From contig CAMBHH010000056.1 of NCBI GenBank assembly GCA_945866505.1, positions 1-17,707 on the forward strand: 17,707 nucleotides of DNA. The letters run 5' to 3'. The stretch comes from Flavobacterium psychrophilum. GTDB lineage: Bacteria; Bacteroidota; Bacteroidia; Flavobacteriales; Flavobacteriaceae. Each line of letters opens with the position of its first letter. Position 1 is the stretch's first letter. This document shows, in pieces, positions 6,608 through 14,764 of this stretch. The position numbers were made by a program, and so were the translations under genes. The notes under the pieces are model-generated. The model was not told the origin of the DNA. It worked only from the letters and a program-made list of their open reading frames with translations, and ran no database searches.

Positions 6608-7174
6608 CTATTTTCTGATCACTTTTACCTGCGAATCGCTCGTTAATTTTATGATTGTCGAAGGTTTTCCGGCAATTTTATCGCGGTGCAAATTTACAAC
6701 ATAGTCCACACCTTTTATAATTTCTGGACTAATATCTTTGAAGGCAATAGGATTGGGTTGTCCTGAAATATTTGCCGAAGTGGACACTAATGGTTTTCGC
6801 ATTTTTTCCATTAATTTAAAACAGAAAGACTCTTTTACGATTCGGATTCCTAATGTATTGTCAGCAGCTATTAAATTGGGCGCCACATTTCTTGGTTTAT
6901 CTAATATTAATGTGGTTGGTTTTTCGGATAAATCAATAATTTGCCAAGCCACTTCGGGAATATCTTTGAAAACATTATACATCATTTTCTCGCCATTCAT
7001 CAAAACAATCATACTTTGAGTTTCATCCCGTTGTTTGAGTTTGTAGATTTTGGAGACCGCTTCAGCATTTGTGGCATCACAGCCAATTCCCCAAACGGTG
7101 TCTGTTGGGTAAAGGATAATGCCACCTTGTTGGATTATGTCAAATGCTTTGTGGATTTCGTGGTTGATGTCCAT
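6608..7174 (-). CDS. tsaC: L-threonylcarbamoyladenylate synthase, TsaC/YrdC type
   Basis: A 188-residue single-domain enzyme that makes threonylcarbamoyl-AMP from threonine, bicarbonate and ATP, the first step of t6A37 tRNA modification. It has the YPTDTVWGIGCDA motif (residues 22-34), KQR at 47-49, STSAN at 131-135 and KPSTII near the C-terminus. The length matches the short TsaC/YrdC form and not the longer Sua5 form, which has an extra C-terminal domain. The ATG at 7174 starts just before the conserved N-terminal helix. A TACCTTTG box 19 bases upstream suggests its own promoter. Confidence 0.94.
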   Translation of the reverse strand: MDINHEIHKAFDIIQQGGIILYPTDTVWGIGCDATNAEAVSKIYKLKQRDETQSMIVLMNGEKMMYNVFKDIPEVAWQIIDLSEKPTTLILDKPRNVAPNLIAADNTLGIRIVKESFCFKLMEKMRKPLVSTSANISGQPNPIAFKDISPEIIKGVDYVVNLHRDKIAGKPSTIIKLTSDSQVKVIRK

Positions 7175-7192
7175 TTTGTTTATTATATTTTA

Positions 7193-7200
7193 CAAAGGTA
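7193..7200 (-). promoter_or_regulatory. Bacteroidota-type -7 box upstream of tsaC
   Basis: The minus strand reads TACCTTTG, an exact match to TAnnTTTG, 18-20 bases before the tsaC ATG. No clear TTG -33 element is present. Confidence 0.45.
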
Positions 7201-7373
7201 TTTATTTGAAGTTATTGAAATTAGATATTAAATAAAATTATGGACTTATAATCAATTTTATGAATAAAGTTAAGTTGTAAAATCAACAAAAAAACACATT
7301 ATTTTTAATAGCGATTATAGAATAAACCCGATATGTTGAATAAACAAATCAGATTTTATAACAGTGATTTTTT

Positions 7374-8960
7374 TTATTGCAAATGGTATTGCAAAGTAAG
7401 TTGAAACTGAATATTAACTTTAAGATTATGATACTGCCATTGATAATTATCCATCAATGAAGTGTTCAATTTAGCTTGAATTCCAAAATTATTATACTTT
7501 CGGTAAGCAAATGTGTTGATATTAAAGTCTGTCCATTTATGATTGTATTCAGTATAGGCGTCATAGTAATAATCTAGATTATGTGACAATCGTTCCATTT
7601 GAACTCCCCATACTTTGCCTTTATTCCAAACACTAAATTCTAAGGTTTGCGAATTTCCACCAGGACCAATTCCAGAACCCATTACTTGGCTTTCATTAGT
7701 GTAACCATGACGAACTTGACGATGTACGTACCAAGCACCAGCAGGTCTTACGATGCGATCGGCACTTTGTTGCATTCCTGCATGTTCAAAATTGAATTTC
7801 AAATACTTCTCTTTGTTTGGATTAAGTAAAAAAATTTTACTAAAACCTAATAGAAAAGCTCTGGAATGAGAAGGGCTTTCAAATAGATCAACAATGTCGT
7901 TAGAATGATCGTTCCAGCCGTTTTCGAAATATAACTCTGCTTTAGATTCTTTTAGTACCCATCTTAAAAATAGAGAAGCCACTTGGTCTCTCGCTTTTTC
8001 ATCTTCTTCGGTTAAATTTTTCTTTTGAAATGGAGTAATAACTGGGAAATAATCCGAAAAACTATCTCCTAAGTCTTTGTGATAAACCTGAAATACGCGA
8101 TTTAAACCGATAAACAAACCAGGAACCCATTTGGGTTGGTAATTTATGGTTAATCCGCTCATATAGCGCCAATCCTGCTCTTTAGGTAATTTGTAATTTA
8201 TTCCGTCAATGATATATTGCTCTTCTGCAACATCTAGACCAGAACTTTTTAATTTTCCAGAAATCAATTGTCCTTCAAAACTTCCTATTAAAGTTTTTAT
8301 TGGTTTTCGGGTATTAAGCGTGAAATGTAAAAACCCAGGAGCATTATTACTCATAATAAGTGAATTCCTTTGCCCAGGTCCCCACCAAAGATTTTCGGTA
8401 GAGACCCCTACAGATATGCTTTTATAATTGAGACTAATTTTGCTTTGCCCCCAAAATAATTTACTGTAGGGTTTGGCACCTAAAAGTTCGGGTAAATCTG
8501 AGTAATTGAGGTAGTAAATATGATTGGTTCGTGCTACATCTGTTTCAGTTAAAGGGAATGTTTCAAAATCGGGATTTGCTGCATAAACATATTCGGGATT
8601 TATTTTAACATTTAAAATTCCATATTGAGCAAATAATCCAGCGCTTAGAAGAGTCTGATAGCCTTTGGCAGGAATCATTGCGCCATCATTCCATCCCGAA
8701 GGAGCAAAGGTATTGTATTGTTGTGTAACGCGGATAGGAAGAGCTTCTAAGCTAAACTTTTTGTTTGAATCAAGCTTACCTGTTAGTAGACTTTGTGATA
8801 AGGGGCGCAATGAAAAGGATACCAATGAATCTACTCTTCCTAATAATTGTTCATTTCGTAATCGTGTCTCCGTAAAATCAATATATCCAACTGGGATGTT
8901 TTGAGCAAAAAAGGTATTGCTAATTAATAAGAAAATAATAATTCTAAATGATATATTCAT
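7374..8960 (-). CDS. Capsule assembly Wzi family outer-membrane protein
   Basis: A 528-residue protein. It starts with a signal peptide (MNISFRIIIFLLISNTFFAQ, cleavage probable after FFA). The rest alternates short beta-like strands rich in aromatic and polar residues, with recognisable Wzi-family segments (ISVGVSTENLWWGPGQRNSLIMSN, then GFLHFTLNT, and GMQQSADRIVRPAGAWYVHRQVRHGYTN). In E. coli, Wzi is an outer-membrane barrel that binds exported capsular polysaccharide to the surface. Bacteroidota members are longer and often lie beside polysaccharide clusters, as here, where the glycosyltransferase region starts upstream. It is transcribed alone, with a TAACTTTG box upstream. Confidence 0.88.
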   Translation of the reverse strand: MNISFRIIIFLLISNTFFAQNIPVGYIDFTETRLRNEQLLGRVDSLVSFSLRPLSQSLLTGKLDSNKKFSLEALPIRVTQQYNTFAPSGWNDGAMIPAKGYQTLLSAGLFAQYGILNVKINPEYVYAANPDFETFPLTETDVARTNHIYYLNYSDLPELLGAKPYSKLFWGQSKISLNYKSISVGVSTENLWWGPGQRNSLIMSNNAPGFLHFTLNTRKPIKTLIGSFEGQLISGKLKSSGLDVAEEQYIIDGINYKLPKEQDWRYMSGLTINYQPKWVPGLFIGLNRVFQVYHKDLGDSFSDYFPVITPFQKKNLTEEDEKARDQVASLFLRWVLKESKAELYFENGWNDHSNDIVDLFESPSHSRAFLLGFSKIFLLNPNKEKYLKFNFEHAGMQQSADRIVRPAGAWYVHRQVRHGYTNESQVMGSGIGPGGNSQTLEFSVWNKGKVWGVQMERLSHNLDYYYDAYTEYNHKWTDFNINTFAYRKYNNFGIQAKLNTSLMDNYQWQYHNLKVNIQFQLTLQYHLQ

Positions 8961-8985
8961 AAGTTGTTTATTTGTATAAAAACAG

Positions 8986-8993
8986 CAAAGTTA
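8986..8993 (-). promoter_or_regulatory. Bacteroidota-type -7 box upstream of the wzi-like gene
   Basis: TAACTTTG on the minus strand matches TAnnTTTG and lies about 26 bases before the ATG. No good TTG element is seen upstream of it. Confidence 0.4.
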
Positions 8994-9016
8994 GACTTAT
9001 ATTTTAAATCCTACTT

Positions 9017-9241
9017 TTATAATGTAATGAAAAATATAAAAGAATGTTGTGGCACTGTAAATTCTGGGTTTAAATCATCACAGCCATAAAATGGGGTTAC
9101 ATAGTACTGAGGTGCCAATAGCTTTATTACATTTAAATCCTTTTGAGGCTCTTCTTTCTTCTTATAAAACAGGTTTCTACAACTAATTTCTAATAATTCA
9201 CATTGTTTAATACTGCTTAATTTATTGGTTGAATCTATCAT
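9017..9241 (-). pseudogene. IS3-family transposase orfB, N-terminal fragment
   Basis: This 74-residue frame is not an independent gene. MIDSTNKLSSIKQCELLEISC and YYVTPFYG match the start of IS3-group OrfB, whose helix-turn-helix region typically reads like LSxxRQCELLGISRSSxYY and later TPFYGxR. The sequence leaves the family after FYGC, and the DDE catalytic core is missing. It starts in the run of eight A residues shared with orfA, where IS3 elements normally shift frame by -1. The inner edge, where transposase sequence ends, lies between about 9017 and 9090 and cannot be fixed. Confidence 0.8.
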
Positions 9242-9542
9242 TTTTTTTCTCTTTCTTTGATGGGATTAATTCAACTTTTTTTAGAAAACCAACCTGCTAA
9301 CTTAGCTCGCCAATACGAGCATAAAGCTTCTCGGTAGGAATTTCATTTTTAGGAGCGACCGTTTTCTCGATAGAGAAAACTGAAGAAATATCCCTTATTG
9401 CCTCGGCTTTCTAACGCGAAATTTGGTTGGGCAAAAGCTTATATTTTTTGGCTAATACCTCGATGGTATCTTTTTCTTTAAGTGCCTCTAGCACCACTTT
9501 GGATTTAAAATTCTTCCTGAAGGTTCTTCTTGTTTTTGACAT
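9222..9542 (-). pseudogene. IS3-family transposase orfA, broken by two stops
   Basis: Reading from ATG 9542 gives MSKTRRTFRKNFKSKVVLEA and then LKEKDTIEVLAKKYKLLPNQISR, the helix-turn-helix of IS3-group OrfA. An in-frame TAG at codon 44 (9411-9413) replaces the Trp usual in NQISxWK. A second TAG lies at codon 82 (9297-9299), just before a VGFLKK segment matching the end of the OrfA coiled coil. The frame finally stops at 9222, overlapping orfB as usual in the family. The element cannot make a functional transposase. Confidence 0.85.
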
Positions 9543-9583
9543 AATTTGGCTAATTTAAGGCTGTTATTCCTATCTTAAATCAT

Positions 9584-9612
9584 GCTTTTATCTGTCTGAA
9601 TTTTGGGGAGTA
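9584..9612. mobile_element. Probable outer terminal repeat of the IS3 remnant
   Basis: CTGTCTGAATTTTGGGGAG begins at about 9585, upstream of orfA at the distance expected for an IS3-type terminal inverted repeat. It is followed by the palindrome AGTATACT. No matching inverted copy is seen at the other end (around 9041-9060 only a poor CTGTAAATTCTGGG in the wrong orientation), consistent with truncation of the orfB side. Confidence 0.45.
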
Positions 9613-9730
9613 GTATACTATTTTATGAAGGAGGATAAAACGAATAGTCAATTGCCAATTCAAAAAATGATATTGTGAAGAGACTCGTATTCGAATATTA
9701 AGTTATTTAGAACCTTCTTTTTACACAAAC

Positions 9731-10693
9731 TCATTCACTTTTCAAATCAAATACCACATTGACCCAAATACTTAAAGTATATTTATTATAGACACTTTCA
9801 GGAATTGGTTCGTAAGGGGTGTTGAAAAATTCTGGTTTAAAAGTTATATGTTTTTCATCAATTATTAAGATATTATTAGGTTTATAAAAATCGTAATTCT
9901 TAATAGATTGATTTGTTGTAATGATTTTTCTTTGCATCGGTCACGTTTCAAAAATTCTAAAACTTAATCCATTATGTTTTTTTCTAATTAAATCAAGAAA
10001 AAATACAGATTCATTTTAGAGTTCTAGAACCTCTATAGTATTTTTATTTTTGTTTATATGTTCTATACCTGGTTGAATTGATTGAGGTTAAATACTACTA
10101 ACAACAATACACTTTGAATTAATATCAATACCTAAATAAGAGAGTTTTTCTACAATTAAGTTTAAAACGGTTAATTGTTCATCAAGAGACATTATAATAA
10201 ATACTGTGTTTTAAATGATTTTTTTATTTCAATTTTTTTTTGAGAAATATAAAATTGGTTATAGCTATAAAACCAAATTTCTCAACATCTTCCATTTCAA
10301 AAGAATAAATTCTTTCGAAAATCCCCTTTGTTAAGTTTTTAATGTTGAAACGGATACAACTGTCGTATAAATAACATTTGTTTTCTGAAGTATGTTTTTT
10401 AATTTTTAAATGAGTATCTCTGTATATTAAATCTGGACGAATTACAAGTATTATGTCTTGTTTTCCTAATGGTAATAATTGATTAAAAATAAATTTTTTA
10501 ATTCGATTTGCTTAATGTTTTTTTTGAAAAATAGCTTAAGAAAAAAATTTCTGATTTTTTGAAATTTACTAGAATATGAAAAATGAAATTTACTTATATC
10601 AATATGGGTTGCATTAATATTTCTTTTTTGGAGTTCTAAAAGGGTGTGTTTGTAATATCCAAAATAATCATAATTTATAATACAAAATTTCAT
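9731..10693 (-). pseudogene. CgeB-like glycosyltransferase, multiply disrupted
   Basis: Two short frames (68 and 75 codons) are the ends of one decayed gene. The start at 10693 reads MKFCIINYDYFGYYKHTLLEL. A frameshift near 10480 leads to GKQDIILVIRPDLI and LYDSCIRFNIKNLTKGIFER, where sugar-nucleotide glycosyltransferases of this group have similar blocks. Further shifts occur near 10220-10235 and 10200. The last part reads MSLDEQLTVLNLIVEKL, then FFLDLIRKKHNGLSFRIFE, then KIITTNQSIKNYDFY and SIWVNVVFDLKSE. In-frame stops fall at 10088-10090, 10016-10018 and 9941-9943. Joined up it would be about 320 residues, with the LDLIR...GLSFRxFE block of the C-terminal Glyco_trans_1_2-like domain. It is certainly non-functional; the family name is less certain than the decay. 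Confidence 0.82.
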
Positions 10694-10697
10694 AAAA

Positions 10698-10751
10698 TTA
10701 CTTTTTGATTCTTATAAATCCCATTCTAGCACCAAAAAGAAGGTGTAGCAT
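10698..10751 (-). pseudogene. C-terminal scrap of a lost gene
   Basis: The minus strand reads MLHLLFGARMGFIRIKK and stops 4 bases before the ATG of the decayed glycosyltransferase. The tight spacing and the basic, hydrophobic end suggest the tail of a gene once upstream in the operon. An in-frame TAG precedes it, so nothing longer survives. The family is not recognisable. Confidence 0.35.
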
Positions 10752-10815
10752 TGTTCTTTTCTAAAATTGCATTGTTAGTAATATTTTTTTTAGAAAACTG
10801 CAAAAGAACAGTAGC

Positions 10816-11685
10816 CTAAAAAATAAATAAAGGGTCGATTTCGCCCATTTTATTATTCTTAAAATCCTGAAAAGCCTTTTGCTTATATTTTAAAACTTTA
10901 ACAATTTCGTTAGAATATCTTATGTTTTTAGAAATATGATACCTCTGATTTTTTTCAAATTTACGGATAATTTCGGGAATTTTTTTTTCGTATTTATTTT
11001 TAATATAAAGCATATTCCTAAACATATAATAAATTCTCAGAGAGGAATGAAGAGAAACATATTTTTTAAATAAATATAAAGTAAAAATTGAACCTCTTTT
11101 AGTTCTGGTTCCGAGAGAATGACTAAAGGAAATATTGCAGAATTTTATGTTTTTAAATCCTTTACATATTGCTGAAAAACAATAATCTATGTCTACACCA
11201 TCAATAAAAAGGTTGTTGTCAAATCCACCTATTACATTAAATAGTTTGAGGTTTAAAACTGATGCCGAAGTAATTAGATGATCTACTTCTGTTGTTATTG
11301 GCGTTTTGGAATAAATTTCTTTTCGATTATATTCTAAACCATAAACCGCTACTTTACTGTGATAGACAAAGTTTACAATACATTGAAAATAGTGGTTAAT
11401 TGTTATAGTATCAAAGCAAGAATCTTGATCCATAGTAAGCAAATAATCAAAATTTTCTTCGATTGCCTTTTTACAAGCATCGTTTAACCTAATCGAAATT
11501 CCTTTATTTTCACCATCCCAATAGTATTCAGTCTTTTTTAAATTTTTAAAAACTAATTGGTTCGATTTTTTTTGGGAATTATCAAAAACATACAGCTTTT
11601 TAACGAAAGGTAAATACGTTTCTATATTGCTTATTATTTCAGTAGTATTAGGATGATATAAAATGACACATGCTGCAATATTCAT
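10816..11685 (-). CDS. GT2 glycosyltransferase, rhamnosyltransferase-like
   Basis: A 289-residue cytoplasmic GT-A enzyme of family GT2 (COG1216 type). The N-terminal nucleotide-sugar fold has VILYHPN, FDNS (residues 34-37), GENKGIS and the metal-binding MDQD at 85-88. The acceptor part has GGFDNNLFIDGVDIDYC and the SLRIYYMFRNMLY segment typical of RfbF/WbbL-like rhamnosyltransferases. It starts 12 bases after the stop of the preceding GT2 gene, so the two are one operon. The actual donor sugar is not determined by sequence. Base composition is very AT-rich, like the decayed genes next to it. Confidence 0.9.
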   Translation of the reverse strand: MNIAACVILYHPNTTEIISNIETYLPFVKKLYVFDNSQKKSNQLVFKNLKKTEYYWDGENKGISIRLNDACKKAIEENFDYLLTMDQDSCFDTITINHYFQCIVNFVYHSKVAVYGLEYNRKEIYSKTPITTEVDHLITSASVLNLKLFNVIGGFDNNLFIDGVDIDYCFSAICKGFKNIKFCNISFSHSLGTRTKRGSIFTLYLFKKYVSLHSSLRIYYMFRNMLYIKNKYEKKIPEIIRKFEKNQRYHISKNIRYSNEIVKVLKYKQKAFQDFKNNKMGEIDPLFIF

Positions 11686-11697
11686 TTTTTTTATTTT

Positions 11698-12651
11698 TTA
11701 CTTTCTCTTGCCTCTAACAGCGTCAATGTACTTAAAAAAAGCAAATCTAATCGGGAATTTTAATTTTATTGTACTGTTGGTTTTGTCCCAATCATATTTG
11801 CTTTTTACAACCACATCCGACAGGCTTAAACTTGGCGAAATTAATTTATTAAATTTTAAACTATTATTAAATTTCAAATATTTTTTTTTAGATAATAATC
11901 TGTATTCTTTGAAGGTTTTTGGTTTTTCTAAATTAAGAATAATTCTTTTTAGATGCAGTTTTTGTTTTATTTTGTTTATATTTTTCATCCCCACTTGTTG
12001 ATTACTATGCAGCCTGTAAGAAATAAGATTTTCATCTGAGTAATACAGTGTATTTCTTATTGCGAGTAGATTTGCAATCCACTCATCGTGCAGCATATCA
12101 GTATGAAATGGAAATATGAAATCTTTAACACTTTTAGTAATGCATAAAGTTGCACCGGTTACTACATTACCATTTTTAGAAACAACATCAAAAAGGTCAA
12201 TAGGTTTTGTTAATTCTTTTTCTAAAAAAAAGATTGAATCCCAAATGGTTAAGTCCTTAATTTGGTTGTTATCTTTGTCGATTAAATCTGCATTTGAAAA
12301 GACACCTTCAGCATCTGGATTTTTATTAAAAACTTCTAAAACTTTTTGAATCTTATTGTTTTTCCAAATATCATCTTGATCAGACAAAAAGATGTAATCA
12401 CCCGAACAAAGTGAAATTGCTGTTTCAAAATTTTTGGTACTCCCAAGATTTATTTCATTGACATAAATTTTAAAAATATTTGGGTATAAAATTTTGTATT
12501 CTGTAAGAATTTTTAAAGTGTCATCTTTTGATTTATCATCGCAAATAATGATTTCATCTGGGATAGCACCATGTTGATTTAAAATACTATCGATTTGTTT
12601 TCTAAGGTATTTGAATCCATTAAAGGTACATAGAGCTACAGAAATCTTCAT
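11698..12651 (-). CDS. GT2 glycosyltransferase with SDQDDIW motif
   Basis: A 317-residue GT2 enzyme. The fold starts at once (MKISVALCTFNG), with CDD at 37-39, the SDQDDIW metal and nucleotide-sugar motif at 90-96 and GNVVTGATLCITK before LHDEWIANL, the usual layout of O-antigen and capsule GT2 enzymes of the WfaV/LgtA-like group. The C-terminal region is basic and has no obvious membrane helix. It is upstream of and nearly contiguous with the 10816-11685 gene. Sugar specificity is unknown. Confidence 0.9.
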   Translation of the reverse strand: MKISVALCTFNGFKYLRKQIDSILNQHGAIPDEIIICDDKSKDDTLKILTEYKILYPNIFKIYVNEINLGSTKNFETAISLCSGDYIFLSDQDDIWKNNKIQKVLEVFNKNPDAEGVFSNADLIDKDNNQIKDLTIWDSIFFLEKELTKPIDLFDVVSKNGNVVTGATLCITKSVKDFIFPFHTDMLHDEWIANLLAIRNTLYYSDENLISYRLHSNQQVGMKNINKIKQKLHLKRIILNLEKPKTFKEYRLLSKKKYLKFNNSLKFNKLISPSLSLSDVVVKSKYDWDKTNSTIKLKFPIRFAFFKYIDAVRGKRK

Positions 12652-12714
12652 GTTTTGCTGATGTTTTGTGTCTAGTTTTATGATAAAAAATAGTAAGTAA
12701 AAAATTTAATCGGA

Positions 12715-12888
12715 TTATGTAAGAATTGATTTTAATAGTAGCAAATATAATAATTCAGAATCTTTGATGGCTATTTCAATTCTGCTTAATATCTCAACAA
12801 TATCAACGCCGTTCTTATCAAATTTATAGATCTTGGCAATATGCAGCTTCAAGGTTCGTAGCATAGCAACCAATTTTACCAAAAAAGT
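12715..12888 (-). pseudogene. Unidentified gene remnant in a 303-base gap
   Basis: The gap 12652-12954 between two GT2 genes contains a 57-codon minus-strand frame between stops. From ATG 12864 it reads MLRTLKLHIAKIYKFDKNGV followed by DIVEILSRIEIAIKDSELLYLLLLKSILT. This part is richer in G and C than its AT-rich surroundings and looks protein-like, with helical hydrophobic spacing. I do not recognise the family. It may be a small gene or the surviving end of a larger one. The rest of the gap is AT-rich and shows nothing definite. Confidence 0.3.
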
Positions 12889-12954
12889 CTACCTTGCAGA
12901 CAAGAAATTTTTTATTTTTTTATTTTATTGTATTTAATTTGCGAACTTCTTTGT

Positions 12955-13887
12955 TTATAATAGATTAACGATTTTTTGTTGGTTTTTTAATGATTTTGAC
13001 AAATGTGCTCCTGCCAATATAAGAAAGAATACTGACCAATTTTTAGGTTTAAAAAGACTACTGAAAAAATATTTTATGACAAGAAAACACTGTACTATTT
13101 TATGTCCAAAAAAACCATAATGTTTTCTAATAATATAAAGTAAGGAAATTTTTAATTCTTTTTTGATAACTAACGACCGCTGCTCTGTACTTGCACCGTG
13201 GTAATGAATAAATTCGGCTTCTGGAATTAAATAGGCAAATTTAGACTTTTTCTCTAATCTCTTACAAAGATCGGTTTCTTCATAATATAAAAAAATAGCA
13301 GTGTCAAATCCTCCGATTTCATAAAAATCGATAGCTCTAACAAACATAAAACTACCTGGAATAAAATTTACTTTTAAAGGTTGGGTATATTCTTTTTTCC
13401 TTTTAGGATAGTTTGTCGCATCTATAAATTCCAAAAAATTTCTGCCCAAAGTTTCTCTTATTGGTGAGGCAAAATGATCAAGTGAAATCATAAACTCTCC
13501 ATTTTCTTTATAAGCCTGAGCACCAGCAATTCCAATATTTGGGTTGTTCTCTAATGCGTTTTTTAGAATCGAAAAACAATCATTTTTCAATAAAGTATCA
13601 TTGTTGAGAAAAGCCAAATACTGGGCTTTGGCAAATTGAATTCCAAACATATTCCCTCCTCCAAAACCAGTATTTATATTACTTCGATGAAGTTCTAAAT
13701 TAGGGAAATTATTCTCTTCACAAAACGATTTCAACTTTAAATAATCCTCTTTTTCAGAACAATTATCGGTTATGATAATTTGATAATTAAGGTTTTTTGA
13801 GGTTTTTTCAATAATGGAACGAATGCAATTGATGCTGTGTTCGCTGGAGTTATAGTTGATTAGAATTACGGCTATGTCAAACATCAT
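12955..13887 (-). CDS. GT2 glycosyltransferase, rhamnosyltransferase-like (COG1216)
   Basis: A 310-residue GT2 enzyme: VILINYNS, DN at 41-42, NTGFGGGNMFGI, the DxD-equivalent NND at 95-97 and the acceptor block GGFDTAIFLYYEETDLCKRL, followed by FIHYHGAST. The C-terminus (about residues 250-300) has hydrophobic stretches that may anchor it to the membrane. It overlaps the previous gene by 4 bases (ATGA), a strong sign of translational coupling. A second ATG directly follows the first. The linkage it makes cannot be inferred. Confidence 0.92.
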   Translation of the reverse strand: MMFDIAVILINYNSSEHSINCIRSIIEKTSKNLNYQIIITDNCSEKEDYLKLKSFCEENNFPNLELHRSNINTGFGGGNMFGIQFAKAQYLAFLNNDTLLKNDCFSILKNALENNPNIGIAGAQAYKENGEFMISLDHFASPIRETLGRNFLEFIDATNYPKRKKEYTQPLKVNFIPGSFMFVRAIDFYEIGGFDTAIFLYYEETDLCKRLEKKSKFAYLIPEAEFIHYHGASTEQRSLVIKKELKISLLYIIRKHYGFFGHKIVQCFLVIKYFFSSLFKPKNWSVFFLILAGAHLSKSLKNQQKIVNLL

Positions 13888-14678
13888 AAATATTGATTGA
13901 TTCCTTTTTCTATAAAAGTAAGTTTCTTTTCAGTGGTTAGTCTCTCGATTTCGTTGTTGATTTCGAGATGACTTTTTGATTGTTCTTTGTGGTAAATATG
14001 ATAGGCAATTCCTGAATATTTCAGTCTTTTTCCTTTAATTCCAATGTTGTGCAGTCTTTGAATCATTTCAGAATCATCAATTCCCCAACCAACTAATCCT
14101 TCATTAAATCCATTGATTTTGATAAAATCGGCTTTCCAAAATGACATATTGCAACCGCGAAGTTTTCTAGAACGTTGGTCAACACTTTTGGAAAAATTCA
14201 TTAGTAATGGAATCCGAATAGTTCGTCCTCTTTTCTTGATGCCTTTGGAAAACAAATTGAAATCGATAACTTTTTTTGAAAACAATTCAGGCAATAATTT
14301 CTCCTGAATATTGACGCGAGAGCCAAATAGATAATGTCCTTTTTCCGCAAAAGTTAAATGATCTTCCACGAAATGTTTGTTCATGATGATATCGCCGTCA
14401 ATCTCAACTATATAGCTATATTTAGCTGCGGCAATTGCTTTATTCATAATAGTTGGCTTTCTGTTTTTAAAATCTTCGTGCCAAATATGAATCAAGGGAA
14501 CGGGGAATTTTTTTTGAAAATCTTCAATTAATTGTTTGGTATCTTCCCGAGATCCATCATCTGCAATTATCACTTCATTGGGTAAAACGGTCTGGTTTAG
14601 CACGCTTAACAATAATAACTCTAGGGCTCCAGGCCAATTATAAGTAGATACTACTAGGCTACAACTAGAATAAGGCAT
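13884..14678 (-). CDS. GT2 glycosyltransferase with galactosyltransferase-type C-terminal region
   Basis: A 264-residue GT2 enzyme. The first half has VVSTYNWPGAL, ADDGS at 39-43 and the metal-binding DGD at 94-96. The second half has RGCNMSFWKADF (174-185) and GWGIDDSEMIQRL (197-209), a block shared with the GT7-like C-terminal domain of chondroitin-synthase-type and galactosyltransferase proteins. It heads the minus-strand operon and is divergent from the sugar-kinase gene at 14765; their shared upstream region is only 86 bases. Substrate unknown. Confidence 0.92.
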   Translation of the reverse strand: MPYSSCSLVVSTYNWPGALELLLLSVLNQTVLPNEVIIADDGSREDTKQLIEDFQKKFPVPLIHIWHEDFKNRKPTIMNKAIAAAKYSYIVEIDGDIIMNKHFVEDHLTFAEKGHYLFGSRVNIQEKLLPELFSKKVIDFNLFSKGIKKRGRTIRIPLLMNFSKSVDQRSRKLRGCNMSFWKADFIKINGFNEGLVGWGIDDSEMIQRLHNIGIKGKRLKYSGIAYHIYHKEQSKSHLEINNEIERLTTEKKLTFIEKGINQYL

Positions 14679-14712
14679 AGGGAATATAATTTATGTAAAA
14701 ATACATTAAAAA

Positions 14713-14743
14713 TTTGAAGTCTAAAATGCAATACATACATTTG
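14713..14743 (+). promoter_or_regulatory. Bacteroidota sigma-A-type promoter for the Kdo-kinase-like gene
   Basis: TTTG at 14713-14716 and TACATTTG at 14736-14743 are separated by 19 bases and match the TTTG / TAnnTTTG consensus and spacing. The ATG follows 21 bases after the -7 box. This is the best promoter match in the window. Confidence 0.65.
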
Positions 14744-14764
14744 TTTTTTTAACCTATACTTTAA

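Noticed and set aside
6738..7231. Plus-strand frames opposite tsaC
   Set aside because: They are shadows of the tsaC coding frame, with no motifs and no upstream signals.
9017..9241. Possible small peptide or bacteriocin precursor (two cysteines near the N-terminus)
   Set aside because: The sequence and position match the start of IS3 OrfB directly downstream of a broken orfA.
11663..12001. 112-codon plus-strand hydrophobic frame that looks like a membrane protein
   Set aside because: It is antisense to the end of an intact GT2 gene. Its hydrophobicity comes from T-rich complement of lysine and asparagine codons.
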